Below, piece by piece: positions 52,700-60,333 of a stretch of DNA of 64,000 nt. How positions within the stretch are numbered: the first letter of the stretch is position 1; every line of letters starts with the position of its first letter. The notes below the pieces were generated by a model. It was not told where the DNA came from, ran no database searches, and saw only the letters and a list, made by a program, of their open reading frames with translations. Location: contig JACKEL010000004.1 of the NCBI GenBank assembly GCA_020632975.1, positions 372,001 through 436,000 of the forward strand. The letters are read 5' to 3'. The position numbers and the translations under genes are program-made. Source of the stretch: Myxococcales bacterium (GTDB taxonomy: Bacteria > Myxococcota_C > UBA6777).

Positions 52700-53071
52700 A
52701 TGTGGCAGTTGAAAGACCGTGGGCTGATCGTGGCCTCGGATGACAAAGACAAATCCAAAAAACCAGGCGGAAAACGACAAGAAGGGATCGAAGTCCTTGA
52801 GCGACAAAAGACCGATACCCCCAAGCTTTTCCGCGTGATCCTTCATAACGATGACTACACCACCCAAGAGTTTGTGACCTATGTGTTGCAGGCGTTTTTC
52901 CGCAAGGACAACACAGAGGCGCGGCAGATCATGTTGAAAGCACACATGACAGGAAAGGCGATTGTGGCTGTTTATACGCGGGACGTTGCAGAGAGTAAGG
53001 TGCAGCAAGTGATGGATTATGCAAGGAAAAATGAGTCGCCTTTGCTGATGACGGTGGAACCTGAAACCTAA
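52700..53071 (+). CDS. clpS: ClpS adaptor
   Basis: A 123-residue ClpS. Residues 1-38 form a charged N-terminal extension, which in ClpS enters the ClpA pore. The core has FRVILHNDDYTTQEFVTYVLQAFF with the Asn/Asp of the N-degron pocket, and MLKAHMTGKAIVAVYTRDVAE with the pocket His. ClpS binds N-terminal Leu, Phe, Tyr or Trp and hands the protein to ClpA. The ATG at 52700 and the GTG at 52697 are both served by AGGAG. clpA follows on the same strand after 379 nt. Confidence 0.93.
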   Translation: MWQLKDRGLIVASDDKDKSKKPGGKRQEGIEVLERQKTDTPKLFRVILHNDDYTTQEFVTYVLQAFFRKDNTEARQIMLKAHMTGKAIVAVYTRDVAESKVQQVMDYARKNESPLLMTVEPET

Positions 53072-53450
53072 GCCACACAAGGCGAAGTGCTTGCTTGTTT
53101 TCGGATGCTTGTTATGTTGGATGGAAGCCAAAAGAGGCAGGCTCTGTCTGTCTCTTTTGCGACTCCCCTCCAACCTGTAGGGAGTGCGCTTTGGAAGCTT
53201 GTTAAGGTGCCACCACACCTCAGATATCTCGGATCTCTTTTCTGAGAAAAGCATCCGAAGGAAGTGCAAAAAGAGAAGAAAGCCAAGATGGAGCAGGCGT
53301 CATCTCTCATCGAGCCCGTTTTGTTGTGAGCCCACCCCTTGCTGCAAGGTCGCGAAAGCACCTCCACAAGCCACCCCTTGTGAAGGAACCGACCAAAGGA
53401 CGGTGTGATGCGTTGGACGCATAGGCGCGCAAGCGCGGAGAAGGATTGGG
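53072..53450. other. Intergenic region between clpS and clpA
   Basis: No gene is visible in 379 nt. It holds a promoter candidate and a strong inverted repeat (listed next), so clpA is probably transcribed separately from clpS. Confidence 0.5.
53091..53159 (+). promoter_or_regulatory. clpA promoter candidate with downstream inverted repeat
   Basis: TTGCTT (53091-53096), 16 nt, then TATGTT (53113-53118) fit a sigma-70 promoter. Just after it CAAAAGAG (53129-53136) pairs with CTCTTTTG (53152-53159), followed inward by CAG/CTG. This could be an operator or a 5'-UTR hairpin. Confidence 0.45.
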
Positions 53451-55778
53451 ATGCTCAGTAAAAGCGCAGAACATGCAATTCAGTCAGCCTTAAATGATGC
53501 CTACGAGCGTCGTCATGAGTACGCAACGGTCGAACATCTCGTGTATGCGTTGTGTTTCGATGAAGAAACCGTCAAGGTCATTAAACATTGCGGCGCAGAT
53601 ATCGAAAAACTTCGAGAAAAGCTCGATCGTTTCTTGGATGGAGCTTTAGAAAAACTCCCAAAAAGCTATGACTTTGATCCACAGCCAAGCTTGGGCTTTC
53701 AACGCGTGGTGCAACGCGCGGCCATGCATACGCTTGGTGCTGGCAAAGAAGAAGTCAAAGGGTACAATCTCCTCGTCGCGGTCTATCGCGAAGAAGACTC
53801 CCAAGCTGTGTATTTCTTGAAGCAAGCAGGCGTTGATCGCCTCGATGTTGTGAGCTACATCAGCCACGGCGTCTCCAAGATCTCTGGCAGCGACCCCACC
53901 GCGCCCGGACGTCTCGAACGTATGGGCATCTCTGATATGGACGAAGAAGAAGGCGTCGAAGGCGATCCCTTGGAGGCTTTCTGCACGGACTTGACCAAAG
54001 AAGCCCGCGAAGGTCGCTTGGATGCTTTGATTGGTCGCGACAAAGAATTGACCCGCACCATCCATATCCTTTGCCGTCGTCGTAAGAACAACCCACTGTA
54101 TGTCGGGGAGTCTGGCGTCGGAAAGACCGCGATGGCCGAAGGTTTGGCACTACGCATCATCGAAGGGAAAGTCCCCAAACTGTTGCGCGATGCTGAACTC
54201 TTTTCGCTCGATATGGGCGCACTGTTGGCAGGTACACGCTATCGTGGAGACTTTGAAAATCGCCTCAAGGCTGTGCTCAAGTCCTTAGAACAAAAGGACA
54301 ATGCTGTCCTCTTTATCGATGAGATCCATACCATCGTAGGCGCGGGCGCGACCTCGGGTGGTTCGATGGATGCCTCCAACTTGTTGAAGCCCGCTCTACA
54401 AAGCGGAAAGCTCCGTTGTATCGGCTCCACCACCTACAAAGAGTTTCGCTCGTACTTTGAAAAAGACCGCGCACTGACACGCCGCTTCCAAAAGATCGAT
54501 ATCCATGAACCCACTGAAGAGGATTGCTTGGCCATCCTCAAGGGACTCAAACCCCGCTATGAAGAGTTCCATGGTGTGATCTATGACGATGCAGCGATCG
54601 AAGCCGCGGTGAAACTCTCCAGTCGCTACATCCATGATCGACATCTGCCCGATAAAGCGATCGATCTGATCGACGAAGCCGCAGCGGGTCTTAAACTTGA
54701 GACCTCTGATGCTGATCCCGATAAGGTCCCTATGCCCCATGTCACCGAACAGTTGATCGAAGAGACTGTCGCTCGGATGGCACAGATCCCCCCAAAACAA
54801 GTCAGCGTGGACGACAAAGAGTCGCTGCGTGGCCTTGAACCCGATCTCAAGAAGGTCGTGTTTGGTCAGGACAAAGCCATCGAACAAGTCACCATGGCGA
54901 TCAAGATGTCGCGTGCTGGACTTCGTGAGCCCGAAAAACCGATCGGGAGCTTCCTTTTCACGGGCCCCACAGGGGTTGGGAAAACGGAAGTCGCGAAACA
55001 GCTCGCAAAGACCCTTGGCATCAACTTCTTGCGCTTCGATATGTCCGAGTATATGGAGCGCCATGCTGTCAGTCGATTGATTGGTGCACCCCCTGGATAC
55101 GTCGGTTTTGACCAAGGTGGCTTGCTTACAGATGCCATCACCAAAACGCCCCATACCGTCCTTCTCTTGGATGAGATCGAAAAGGCACACCCCGATCTCT
55201 TTAACATCCTTCTCCAAGTCATGGACCACGGGAAACTGACGGACAACAACGGGAAACCCGCTGACTTCCGCCATGTGATCTTGATTATGACCTCCAACGT
55301 TGGTGCGCGTGAGATGGCACAACGCCGCATTGGTTTTGGCGACGTCTCCAACATGAGCGCTGACAAAAGCGCGTATGAACGCCTCTTTGCACCTGAGTTC
55401 CGCAACCGCTTGGATGGGCGCATCGCTTTTGCACCCCTTCAAATGGAGCACATGGAACGCATCGTCGAGAAGTTCATCAAGCAACTCGATGCGCAGCTCG
55501 TTGAAAAACAAGTCACGCTTTCCACCACGCCCGAAGCCCGCGCTTGGCTCGGCAAAAAAGGCTATGACCCCTCTATGGGCGCGCGTCCCCTTGCACGTGT
55601 GATCCAAGATGAAGTCAAAAAGCCTTTGACCGAAGAGATCCTTTTTGGGGCCCTCGAAAAAGGTGGTCACGCTGTGATCGACCTCGACCCCAATGGAAAG
55701 CCCCAAGACCCCGAAGATACCACGACCCAAGGTGGGCTCGTCTTCCGCTGTACCCCCCTCGAAGAAAAAGCCGCTTAA
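53451..55778 (+). CDS. clpA: ClpA, AAA+ unfoldase of ClpAP
   Basis: A 775-residue ClpA of normal length. The N-domain has the double Clp repeat (SAEHAIQSALNDAYERRHEY, YATVEHLVYAL). AAA+ module 1 has GESGVGKTAMAEGLA and VLFIDEIHTIVGAG; module 2 has GPTGVGKTEVAKQLA and VLLLDEIEKAHPDLF. The ClpP-docking loop IGF is in QRRIGFGDVSN, so it pairs with a ClpP encoded elsewhere. There is no middle (M) domain, so it is ClpA and not ClpB/C. With ClpS it degrades N-degron substrates. The lipoprotein gene follows after 21 nt. Confidence 0.96.
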   Translation: MLSKSAEHAIQSALNDAYERRHEYATVEHLVYALCFDEETVKVIKHCGADIEKLREKLDRFLDGALEKLPKSYDFDPQPSLGFQRVVQRAAMHTLGAGKEEVKGYNLLVAVYREEDSQAVYFLKQAGVDRLDVVSYISHGVSKISGSDPTAPGRLERMGISDMDEEEGVEGDPLEAFCTDLTKEAREGRLDALIGRDKELTRTIHILCRRRKNNPLYVGESGVGKTAMAEGLALRIIEGKVPKLLRDAELFSLDMGALLAGTRYRGDFENRLKAVLKSLEQKDNAVLFIDEIHTIVGAGATSGGSMDASNLLKPALQSGKLRCIGSTTYKEFRSYFEKDRALTRRFQKIDIHEPTEEDCLAILKGLKPRYEEFHGVIYDDAAIEAAVKLSSRYIHDRHLPDKAIDLIDEAAAGLKLETSDADPDKVPMPHVTEQLIEETVARMAQIPPKQVSVDDKESLRGLEPDLKKVVFGQDKAIEQVTMAIKMSRAGLREPEKPIGSFLFTGPTGVGKTEVAKQLAKTLGINFLRFDMSEYMERHAVSRLIGAPPGYVGFDQGGLLTDAITKTPHTVLLLDEIEKAHPDLFNILLQVMDHGKLTDNNGKPADFRHVILIMTSNVGAREMAQRRIGFGDVSNMSADKSAYERLFAPEFRNRLDGRIAFAPLQMEHMERIVEKFIKQLDAQLVEKQVTLSTTPEARAWLGKKGYDPSMGARPLARVIQDEVKKPLTEEILFGALEKGGHAVIDLDPNGKPQDPEDTTTQGGLVFRCTPLEEKAA

Positions 55779-55799
55779 CCATCCATCCGTGAGGGCACG

Positions 55800-57047
55800 A
55801 TGCTGTTGAGAAGATGGGGAGCTTGGTTTCTATTTGTGTTGTTTGTTTTGAAAGGTTGTACTTGTCAAAACCAAGTCACCACAGAAACGACAACAGAAAC
55901 GAAGCTTCAAGAGTCCTTTCTTCCCGATGATCGGCCATCAGAGGTCGGTGGTGTCGAAACCGCCTCTGATGTCACAGATGCTTCCCCAGAAAAGCCCGCG
56001 CCCAAAGAAGAACCCATCTCGCTCGAAAACGAAGCCATCGCACAAGAAAAGGTGGCTGAGCTTTCGAGTGAGATGCAAGTCGAAGTTTCCCCAGAACCAG
56101 TCTTAGAGATCCCTGCGGAAAGGCCCGCGTTACCGATCTTGCGCGTGGATCTAGTTCAGTGGGTGAAGGACTGGAACTATAGTAGCGATGGGGCAAATCG
56201 ATTTCGTGCGATCTCATCGAGTGAGCAGGCTTCTTTTGAGTCGATGATACGGTCTTTTTTGCAGGGTGATCGGGCGGGGGTCGAACGGCAAGCTCCATTG
56301 TTTGGGATGGGGTTATCACGTTTGCAAGACACGGTGGATGGGAAGTTTTATTGGTTGCTTGCAGAGACAGCTTCTCCAGGTGTGGGGCGTGGTCTTTATC
56401 TGCGACCCGAACAGCCAAAACGCGGCTTTGTCTTGCAAAGTCCTCATCCAATCAAAGATACCGCAACCCATACACAAGGCGCTTTGTTGTTGCGCGCCCT
56501 GCAGCCGCAGTTGTTGATGATCGCTTCTTTGCAACGATGTGATGCCTCACAAAAAACCTCTTGCGATGGCAGCACCACACAGTGCGGAGGAGCCTATCGC
56601 ATCTCTGATGTGGCGCACTTTGCAGAGAGCGGGTTTCATCTTGCCCATACTGTTGTGTCTTCCGTGCTTTCGACAGCATTGGTGCTCCAACTTCATGGAT
56701 TTGCTTGGTCTACAGGTGAACCCTCTGCGTTTGTTTCCAATGGCACCACAAAAGCCTCGACCCAAGGGAGTTATAGCTTGCGCCTTCGCGATGCGTTGGT
56801 GGCTGTCCTGCAAGGTTCGGGTCTGGTGGCGCCGCAAAGTTGCAATGATCCCAATGACAAAGATACCCGGCTTTGTGGAACAAACAATCTTCAAGGTCGC
56901 CATTCCAACGGCTCCACCGCAGTTTGTACACAGGGCGCATCACAAGCAACGGATCGCTTTCTCCACATCGAGCAACGCAAGGAACTGCGCACGGGAACCC
57001 CTGGACCAAGCGTGATGGAACAAGCTTTGCGACAGCTTTTTCCTTGA
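55800..57047 (+). CDS. Lipoprotein with unassigned C-terminal domain
   Basis: A 415-residue lipoprotein: signal peptide and lipobox FVLKGCTC, then an acidic, Pro/Glu-rich linker to about residue 110. The C-terminal domain has QSPHPIKDTATHTQGALLL, a Cys pair in RCDASQKTSCDGSTTQCGG, YRISDVAHFAESGFHLAH and ALVLQLHGFAW. The conserved-looking His/Asp residues (SPHP, SDVAH, LQLHGF) suggest a metal-dependent hydrolase, but I do not recognise the family. It is 21 nt after clpA and likely co-transcribed, although it should act outside the cytoplasm. Confidence 0.65.
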   Translation: MLLRRWGAWFLFVLFVLKGCTCQNQVTTETTTETKLQESFLPDDRPSEVGGVETASDVTDASPEKPAPKEEPISLENEAIAQEKVAELSSEMQVEVSPEPVLEIPAERPALPILRVDLVQWVKDWNYSSDGANRFRAISSSEQASFESMIRSFLQGDRAGVERQAPLFGMGLSRLQDTVDGKFYWLLAETASPGVGRGLYLRPEQPKRGFVLQSPHPIKDTATHTQGALLLRALQPQLLMIASLQRCDASQKTSCDGSTTQCGGAYRISDVAHFAESGFHLAHTVVSSVLSTALVLQLHGFAWSTGEPSAFVSNGTTKASTQGSYSLRLRDALVAVLQGSGLVAPQSCNDPNDKDTRLCGTNNLQGRHSNGSTAVCTQGASQATDRFLHIEQRKELRTGTPGPSVMEQALRQLFP

Positions 57048-57082
57048 TCGCTCGCGTCGCTTCACCCCCTCGAATAGCCTCA

Positions 57083-57171
57083 GATAGCCTCTGATCTCCC
57101 CTAACGACCTCTGATAGCCTCTGAACTCTCGAATAGCTTCTGATAGCCTCGGCTCTCACTCGAATAGCTTC
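57083..57171. repeat. Three ~30-bp tandem repeats
   Basis: GATAGCCTC recurs at 57083, 57113 and 57142, and CTCGAATAGC at 57069, 57128 and 57159, giving a degenerate unit of about 30 bp. The last copy runs into the 3' end of the nucleotidyltransferase gene (stop at 57156). Confidence 0.75.
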
Positions 57172-57851
57172 TGATGTCCCCCTCCATGGTTGCCTGCTAA
57201 ATAATCTAGCCAAGCCTCTGTATGTTCGGTCAGAAGGCGTTCTTCGAGCGCGTCCGCAGAAAGCCGTTTGATCGGTTTACCGTCTGTGCTGCTGCGTTGT
57301 TGGATGCGTTTTTCTCGGGGTTCATAGACGGTGAGTTCGATGGGGAAGTCGTCTTCGATGTAGTAGTGCAGGTAGTCTTGGAAGGTTCCATTTTTTCGGA
57401 TGGTGACTTCTTCGGATTGATAGTCCCATCCGAGATCTTCGAGAAAGATCTCCAGTTCTTCGGGGGACTCTGTAAAGACATGCAGATCGATATCGCTTCC
57501 TCGGCGGACGTGTCCTGTTGCCACAGAGCCGATGATGGCGGGTTGAAAGGGCGCGAGTTGGCGCATGACACGCAGAGCAACGACGCGCATCGCAAACAAC
57601 CGCTCTGTGCGTTCCTCACCCTCGACAAGATCTGCGTGGAGCAAGAGAGCATCGCGGATCTCCCCGTTGGACGGGAGATCCTGGGGGCGAAAGCGGAGTT
57701 TGTTTCCTGCTTGGCCAAGGAGTCGTTTGGAAGCCATGCGCTTGGCGACAAAGTATTCTTTTACGCCTTCTTCGTACATCAAGCGAGCGGCTTCTTGGGT
57801 GATACGTGTGCGGAGTTGGGCCTCTCTGGGGACTCTAATGGTAGATTTCAT
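57156..57851 (-). CDS. MNT-type nucleotidyltransferase domain protein
   Basis: A 231-residue protein. Its middle has the minimal nucleotidyltransferase core AIIGSVATGHVRRGSDIDLHVF (GS-x9-GSDxD), with the third acidic residue likely in FPIELTVYE. An N-terminal helical region (residues 1-90, with LMYEEGVKEYFVAKRMASKRLL) precedes it. Such enzymes transfer nucleotides to proteins, RNA or small molecules. The ATG at 57851 lies inside the upstream sigma-like gene (17-nt overlap), and the ribosome site is weak, so translational coupling is likely. The 3' end sits in tandem repeats. Confidence 0.8.
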   Translation of the reverse strand: MKSTIRVPREAQLRTRITQEAARLMYEEGVKEYFVAKRMASKRLLGQAGNKLRFRPQDLPSNGEIRDALLLHADLVEGEERTERLFAMRVVALRVMRQLAPFQPAIIGSVATGHVRRGSDIDLHVFTESPEELEIFLEDLGWDYQSEEVTIRKNGTFQDYLHYYIEDDFPIELTVYEPREKRIQQRSSTDGKPIKRLSADALEERLLTEHTEAWLDYLAGNHGGGHQKLFE

Positions 57852-58224
57852 GGCATCTTTGGTTCTGCGGGGCAGAAAAAAGGTGTTGGAGGGCACGTTG
57901 CAAGCGGGCGATGGCGCCCCCAATGCGTTGTTGTCCTCGTTGGGTGCCGAAGATTCTTTTTTGAACGACTTGCTGTGTAATCCCGAGGCGACGGGCGATC
58001 TCGTGTTGCGAGAGCCCTTCAAAGAAATAGAGGTGGATCACTTCACGTTGTTTGTCTGTGAGTTCGTGTTCGAGGGCTTGGTGGAGGGCTTGGAAGATCC
58101 GTTGTTGGGGTTCTGCATCGTCTTGTGGATCGTGCGACCAGAGCGCGTTTGTCTCGCAGAGACGGTCAAGATCGGGAAAAAATACGATGCGATGTCTGGA
58201 TGTATCGTTTTGTTTTTGTTGCAT
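57835..58224 (-). CDS. Sigma-70 region 4-like HTH protein
   Basis: A 129-residue protein with a sigma region 4.2-type HTH: LTDKQREVIHLYFFEGLSQHEIARRLGITQQVVQKRIFGT. The N-terminal 50 residues do not look like sigma region 2, so it cannot be a full ECF sigma factor; it may be a transcription regulator or phage-type small activator. It lies between the HD gene (4 nt upstream) and the nucleotidyltransferase (17-nt overlap), so all three are made together. Confidence 0.8.
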   Translation of the reverse strand: MQQKQNDTSRHRIVFFPDLDRLCETNALWSHDPQDDAEPQQRIFQALHQALEHELTDKQREVIHLYFFEGLSQHEIARRLGITQQVVQKRIFGTQRGQQRIGGAIARLQRALQHLFSAPQNQRCHEIYH

Positions 58225-58227
58225 ATC

Positions 58228-58695
58228 TCATCTTGTTCCCTTTCGGGGAGGCTGGGGGGAGACGAACTGAAACGAGAGCTGTTCGATGGCTTCTTCAGGG
58301 TGGGGGGCCCACGCGTGGGGGTCTCGTCCTGCGATGTCCCACTGATGAAGCTTTTCTAAGTCTCTCAATCGCTCGCTACCACGGAGTTGACGGCGGATGA
58401 GCTTCGGTGTGTACAAGAGATCCATGTGATGCTCGACAAGCCAGACGACACGTGGCGACACGAGATCTTCAAGCATCTCTGCGCCGATCTCTGCGTGACC
58501 TTCGTTTTGTTCGGACTTTCCGATGTCATGGAACAAGGCTGCGGCCCAAAGTTCTGGGTCTTGGGTATGGAGCTTGGCTTGTTGGAAGACTTGGAGGCTG
58601 TGGAAAAGGGCGTCGCCTTCGGGATGATAGACGGGATCTTGCCAGATGCCATCCAAAGCAAAGAGAAAGTCGAGCAGGGGTTTTGTGTCGAGCAT
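58228..58695 (-). CDS. HD-domain metal-dependent hydrolase
   Basis: A 155-residue HD-domain protein: DALFHSLQVFQQAK with the first His, then ALFHDIGKSEQNEGHAEIG with the HD pair and a further His, and VVWLVEHHM with the following His residues. HD proteins cleave phosphate esters of nucleotides or RNA ends; the set resembles the HD part of CCA-adding enzymes. With a nucleotidyltransferase two genes on, the pair may be a split CCA-adding-like or nucleotide-toggle system. ATG 58695 was chosen; a TTG at 58716 is an alternative next to an upstream palindrome. Confidence 0.85.
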   Translation of the reverse strand: MLDTKPLLDFLFALDGIWQDPVYHPEGDALFHSLQVFQQAKLHTQDPELWAAALFHDIGKSEQNEGHAEIGAEMLEDLVSPRVVWLVEHHMDLLYTPKLIRRQLRGSERLRDLEKLHQWDIAGRDPHAWAPHPEEAIEQLSFQFVSPQPPRKGTR

Positions 58696-58717
58696 AGGAA
58701 CAGGGCGCTGTGTCAAA

Positions 58718-58751
58718 CAGGTCGCGTGACCTGCGCGATCGAAAAGATCGC
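58718..58751. promoter_or_regulatory. Two adjacent palindromes upstream of the HD operon
   Basis: CAGGTC-GCGT-GACCTG (58718-58733) and GCGATC-GAAAA-GATCGC (58735-58751) lie side by side just upstream of the HD gene. They look like operators or tandem 5'-UTR hairpins. Confidence 0.45.
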
Positions 58752-58920
58752 TTTGTTGTGGCCCTCACCCTATAGACGCAGTGACACCCACTTGTTCACA
58801 ATTTTTTCTTGGGGCCTTTGAGAAGTCGCGGTAGAAAGACGAAAGCCCATCGTTGAGAAGTGATGGGGCGGCTCTGTTTGGTTTGGCGTGCCGCGATTTC
58901 TTTTTGCAGAGAGGTTTGTG

Positions 58921-60096
58921 ATGGAACAGCACAAGGACGTGTTGGTGATTGGTGCGGGTGCTGCAGGGATGATGTGTGCGATGGAAGCGGGGCGTCGCAA
59001 AAAGCGCGTTGCGATCTTGGAGCACAATGATCGCCCTGGCAAAAAGATCCGTATCTCGGGTGGTGGGCGCTGTAACTTTACGAATCTCGATGTCTCCGCA
59101 GACAACTATGTCTCGGCCAATCCGCACTTTTGCAAGTCTGCTTTGGCGCGTTATACACCCTACGACTTTTTGGAACTCGTGGCGCGCCATGGCATCGCCT
59201 ACCACGAGCGCTTGCATGGTCAGCTTTTTTGTAACGAAAGTGCCCAACAGATCATCGATATGCTTTGTCGTGAGTGCGACAACGCGGGCGTTGAGATGGC
59301 TTTGGGCTGCGAAGTGCAACAAGTCCAAAAACAAGGAGACTTGTTCATTGTCTCGACCAGTCGGGGAGAATGGACGGCTCCTGCTTTGGTTGTGGCGACA
59401 GGTGGGCTTTCTATCCCCAAGATCGGGGCGACTGGACTTGGCTATCGCATCGCAGAGCAGTTTGGTTTGGCGACTGTTGAGACGCGACCCGCTTTGGTGC
59501 CTTTTACATGGAATGAGCGCGACAAGCACGGATTTAGCGAACTCAGCGGCATCTCTTTTGCGGCGGAAGTTTCGTGCAAAGAGCGCAGCTTTCAAGAGCA
59601 GCTTTTGCTCACGCATCGAGGCCTGAGTGGGCCTGTGATCTTGCAGATCTCGCTGCATTGGTCGCCCGGGGAGACCATCTCAATCAACTTGCTTCCCGAT
59701 GTGGACGTGCGTTCGGAGATCTTGGAACTTCAGCAACAAGGCCGCTCGTTGCAAAAGTGGCTGCGTGATCGTCTTTCCAAGCGATTTGTGCAGTCGTGGG
59801 GCGATCTCTTTCTTCCATCTGCTCCTTTGCAACAACTTGGACCCAAGGAGATCGACGCACTTTGTGCCCAACTTACGGGCTGGGACGTCATGCCCAACGG
59901 AACGGAAGGTTACCGTACTGCCGAAGCTACGGCGGGGGGCGTCGATACCAACGAGCTTTCTTCCAAGACCATGGAGTCACGTCGTGTTTCAGGGCTGTAC
60001 TTTGTGGGCGAAGTCGTCGATGTCACGGGTTGGTTGGGTGGATACAACTTTCAGTGGGCTTGGGCTTCTGCCCATGTTGCAGGGAAGTCCGTGTGA
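58921..60096 (+). CDS. YhiN/HI0933-type flavoprotein
   Basis: A 391-residue NAD(P)/FAD-dependent oxidoreductase of the HI0933/YhiN (BaiN-like) family: FAD-binding VIGAGAAGMMCAMEAGRR, the family signature RISGGGRCNFTN, ATGGLSIPKIGATGLGY in the middle and the C-terminal VVDVTGWLGGYNFQWAWASAH. BaiN reduces steroid double bonds in gut clostridia; most members are untested. The ATG at 58921 has GAGAGG 6 nt upstream. A steroid-reductase-like gene sits 45 kb away, which is not evidence of a link. Confidence 0.93.
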   Translation: MEQHKDVLVIGAGAAGMMCAMEAGRRKKRVAILEHNDRPGKKIRISGGGRCNFTNLDVSADNYVSANPHFCKSALARYTPYDFLELVARHGIAYHERLHGQLFCNESAQQIIDMLCRECDNAGVEMALGCEVQQVQKQGDLFIVSTSRGEWTAPALVVATGGLSIPKIGATGLGYRIAEQFGLATVETRPALVPFTWNERDKHGFSELSGISFAAEVSCKERSFQEQLLLTHRGLSGPVILQISLHWSPGETISINLLPDVDVRSEILELQQQGRSLQKWLRDRLSKRFVQSWGDLFLPSAPLQQLGPKEIDALCAQLTGWDVMPNGTEGYRTAEATAGGVDTNELSSKTMESRRVSGLYFVGEVVDVTGWLGGYNFQWAWASAHVAGKSV

Positions 60097-60333
60097 GACG
60101 CGGTGTCATGAGCTTCTGAGCATAGGGACTCATCACGTATAAAAGCCGACACCATCGGGTTTCTCCTTGTGGTAGAAGAGGATGGGAAACAACTTGTCTC
60201 AAAGGGCAACGAATCCATAGATGTGACGATAATCACGATGACTCTTTTTTGTCTTTAGAAACAAGCATCTCGTACATGTTCTTGAAGATGCTGAAAATAA
60301 AGAAGATTTTTCTATTTAGCCAAGGAGTTACCT

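Noticed and set aside
54396..55730. Long open frame (444 codons) antisense to clpA
   Set aside because: The ClpA motifs are complete on the plus strand; the antisense frame matches no family.
57069..57171. Possible CRISPR array
   Set aside because: Units of about 30 bp abut directly with no spacers of constant length, the repeats are degenerate, and there are no cas genes.
57156..58695. HEPN-MNT toxin-antitoxin pair or CBASS-type nucleotidyltransferase locus
   Set aside because: No HEPN partner with its RxxxxH motif and no effector or cyclic-nucleotide sensor gene is adjacent; the partners are HD and HTH proteins.
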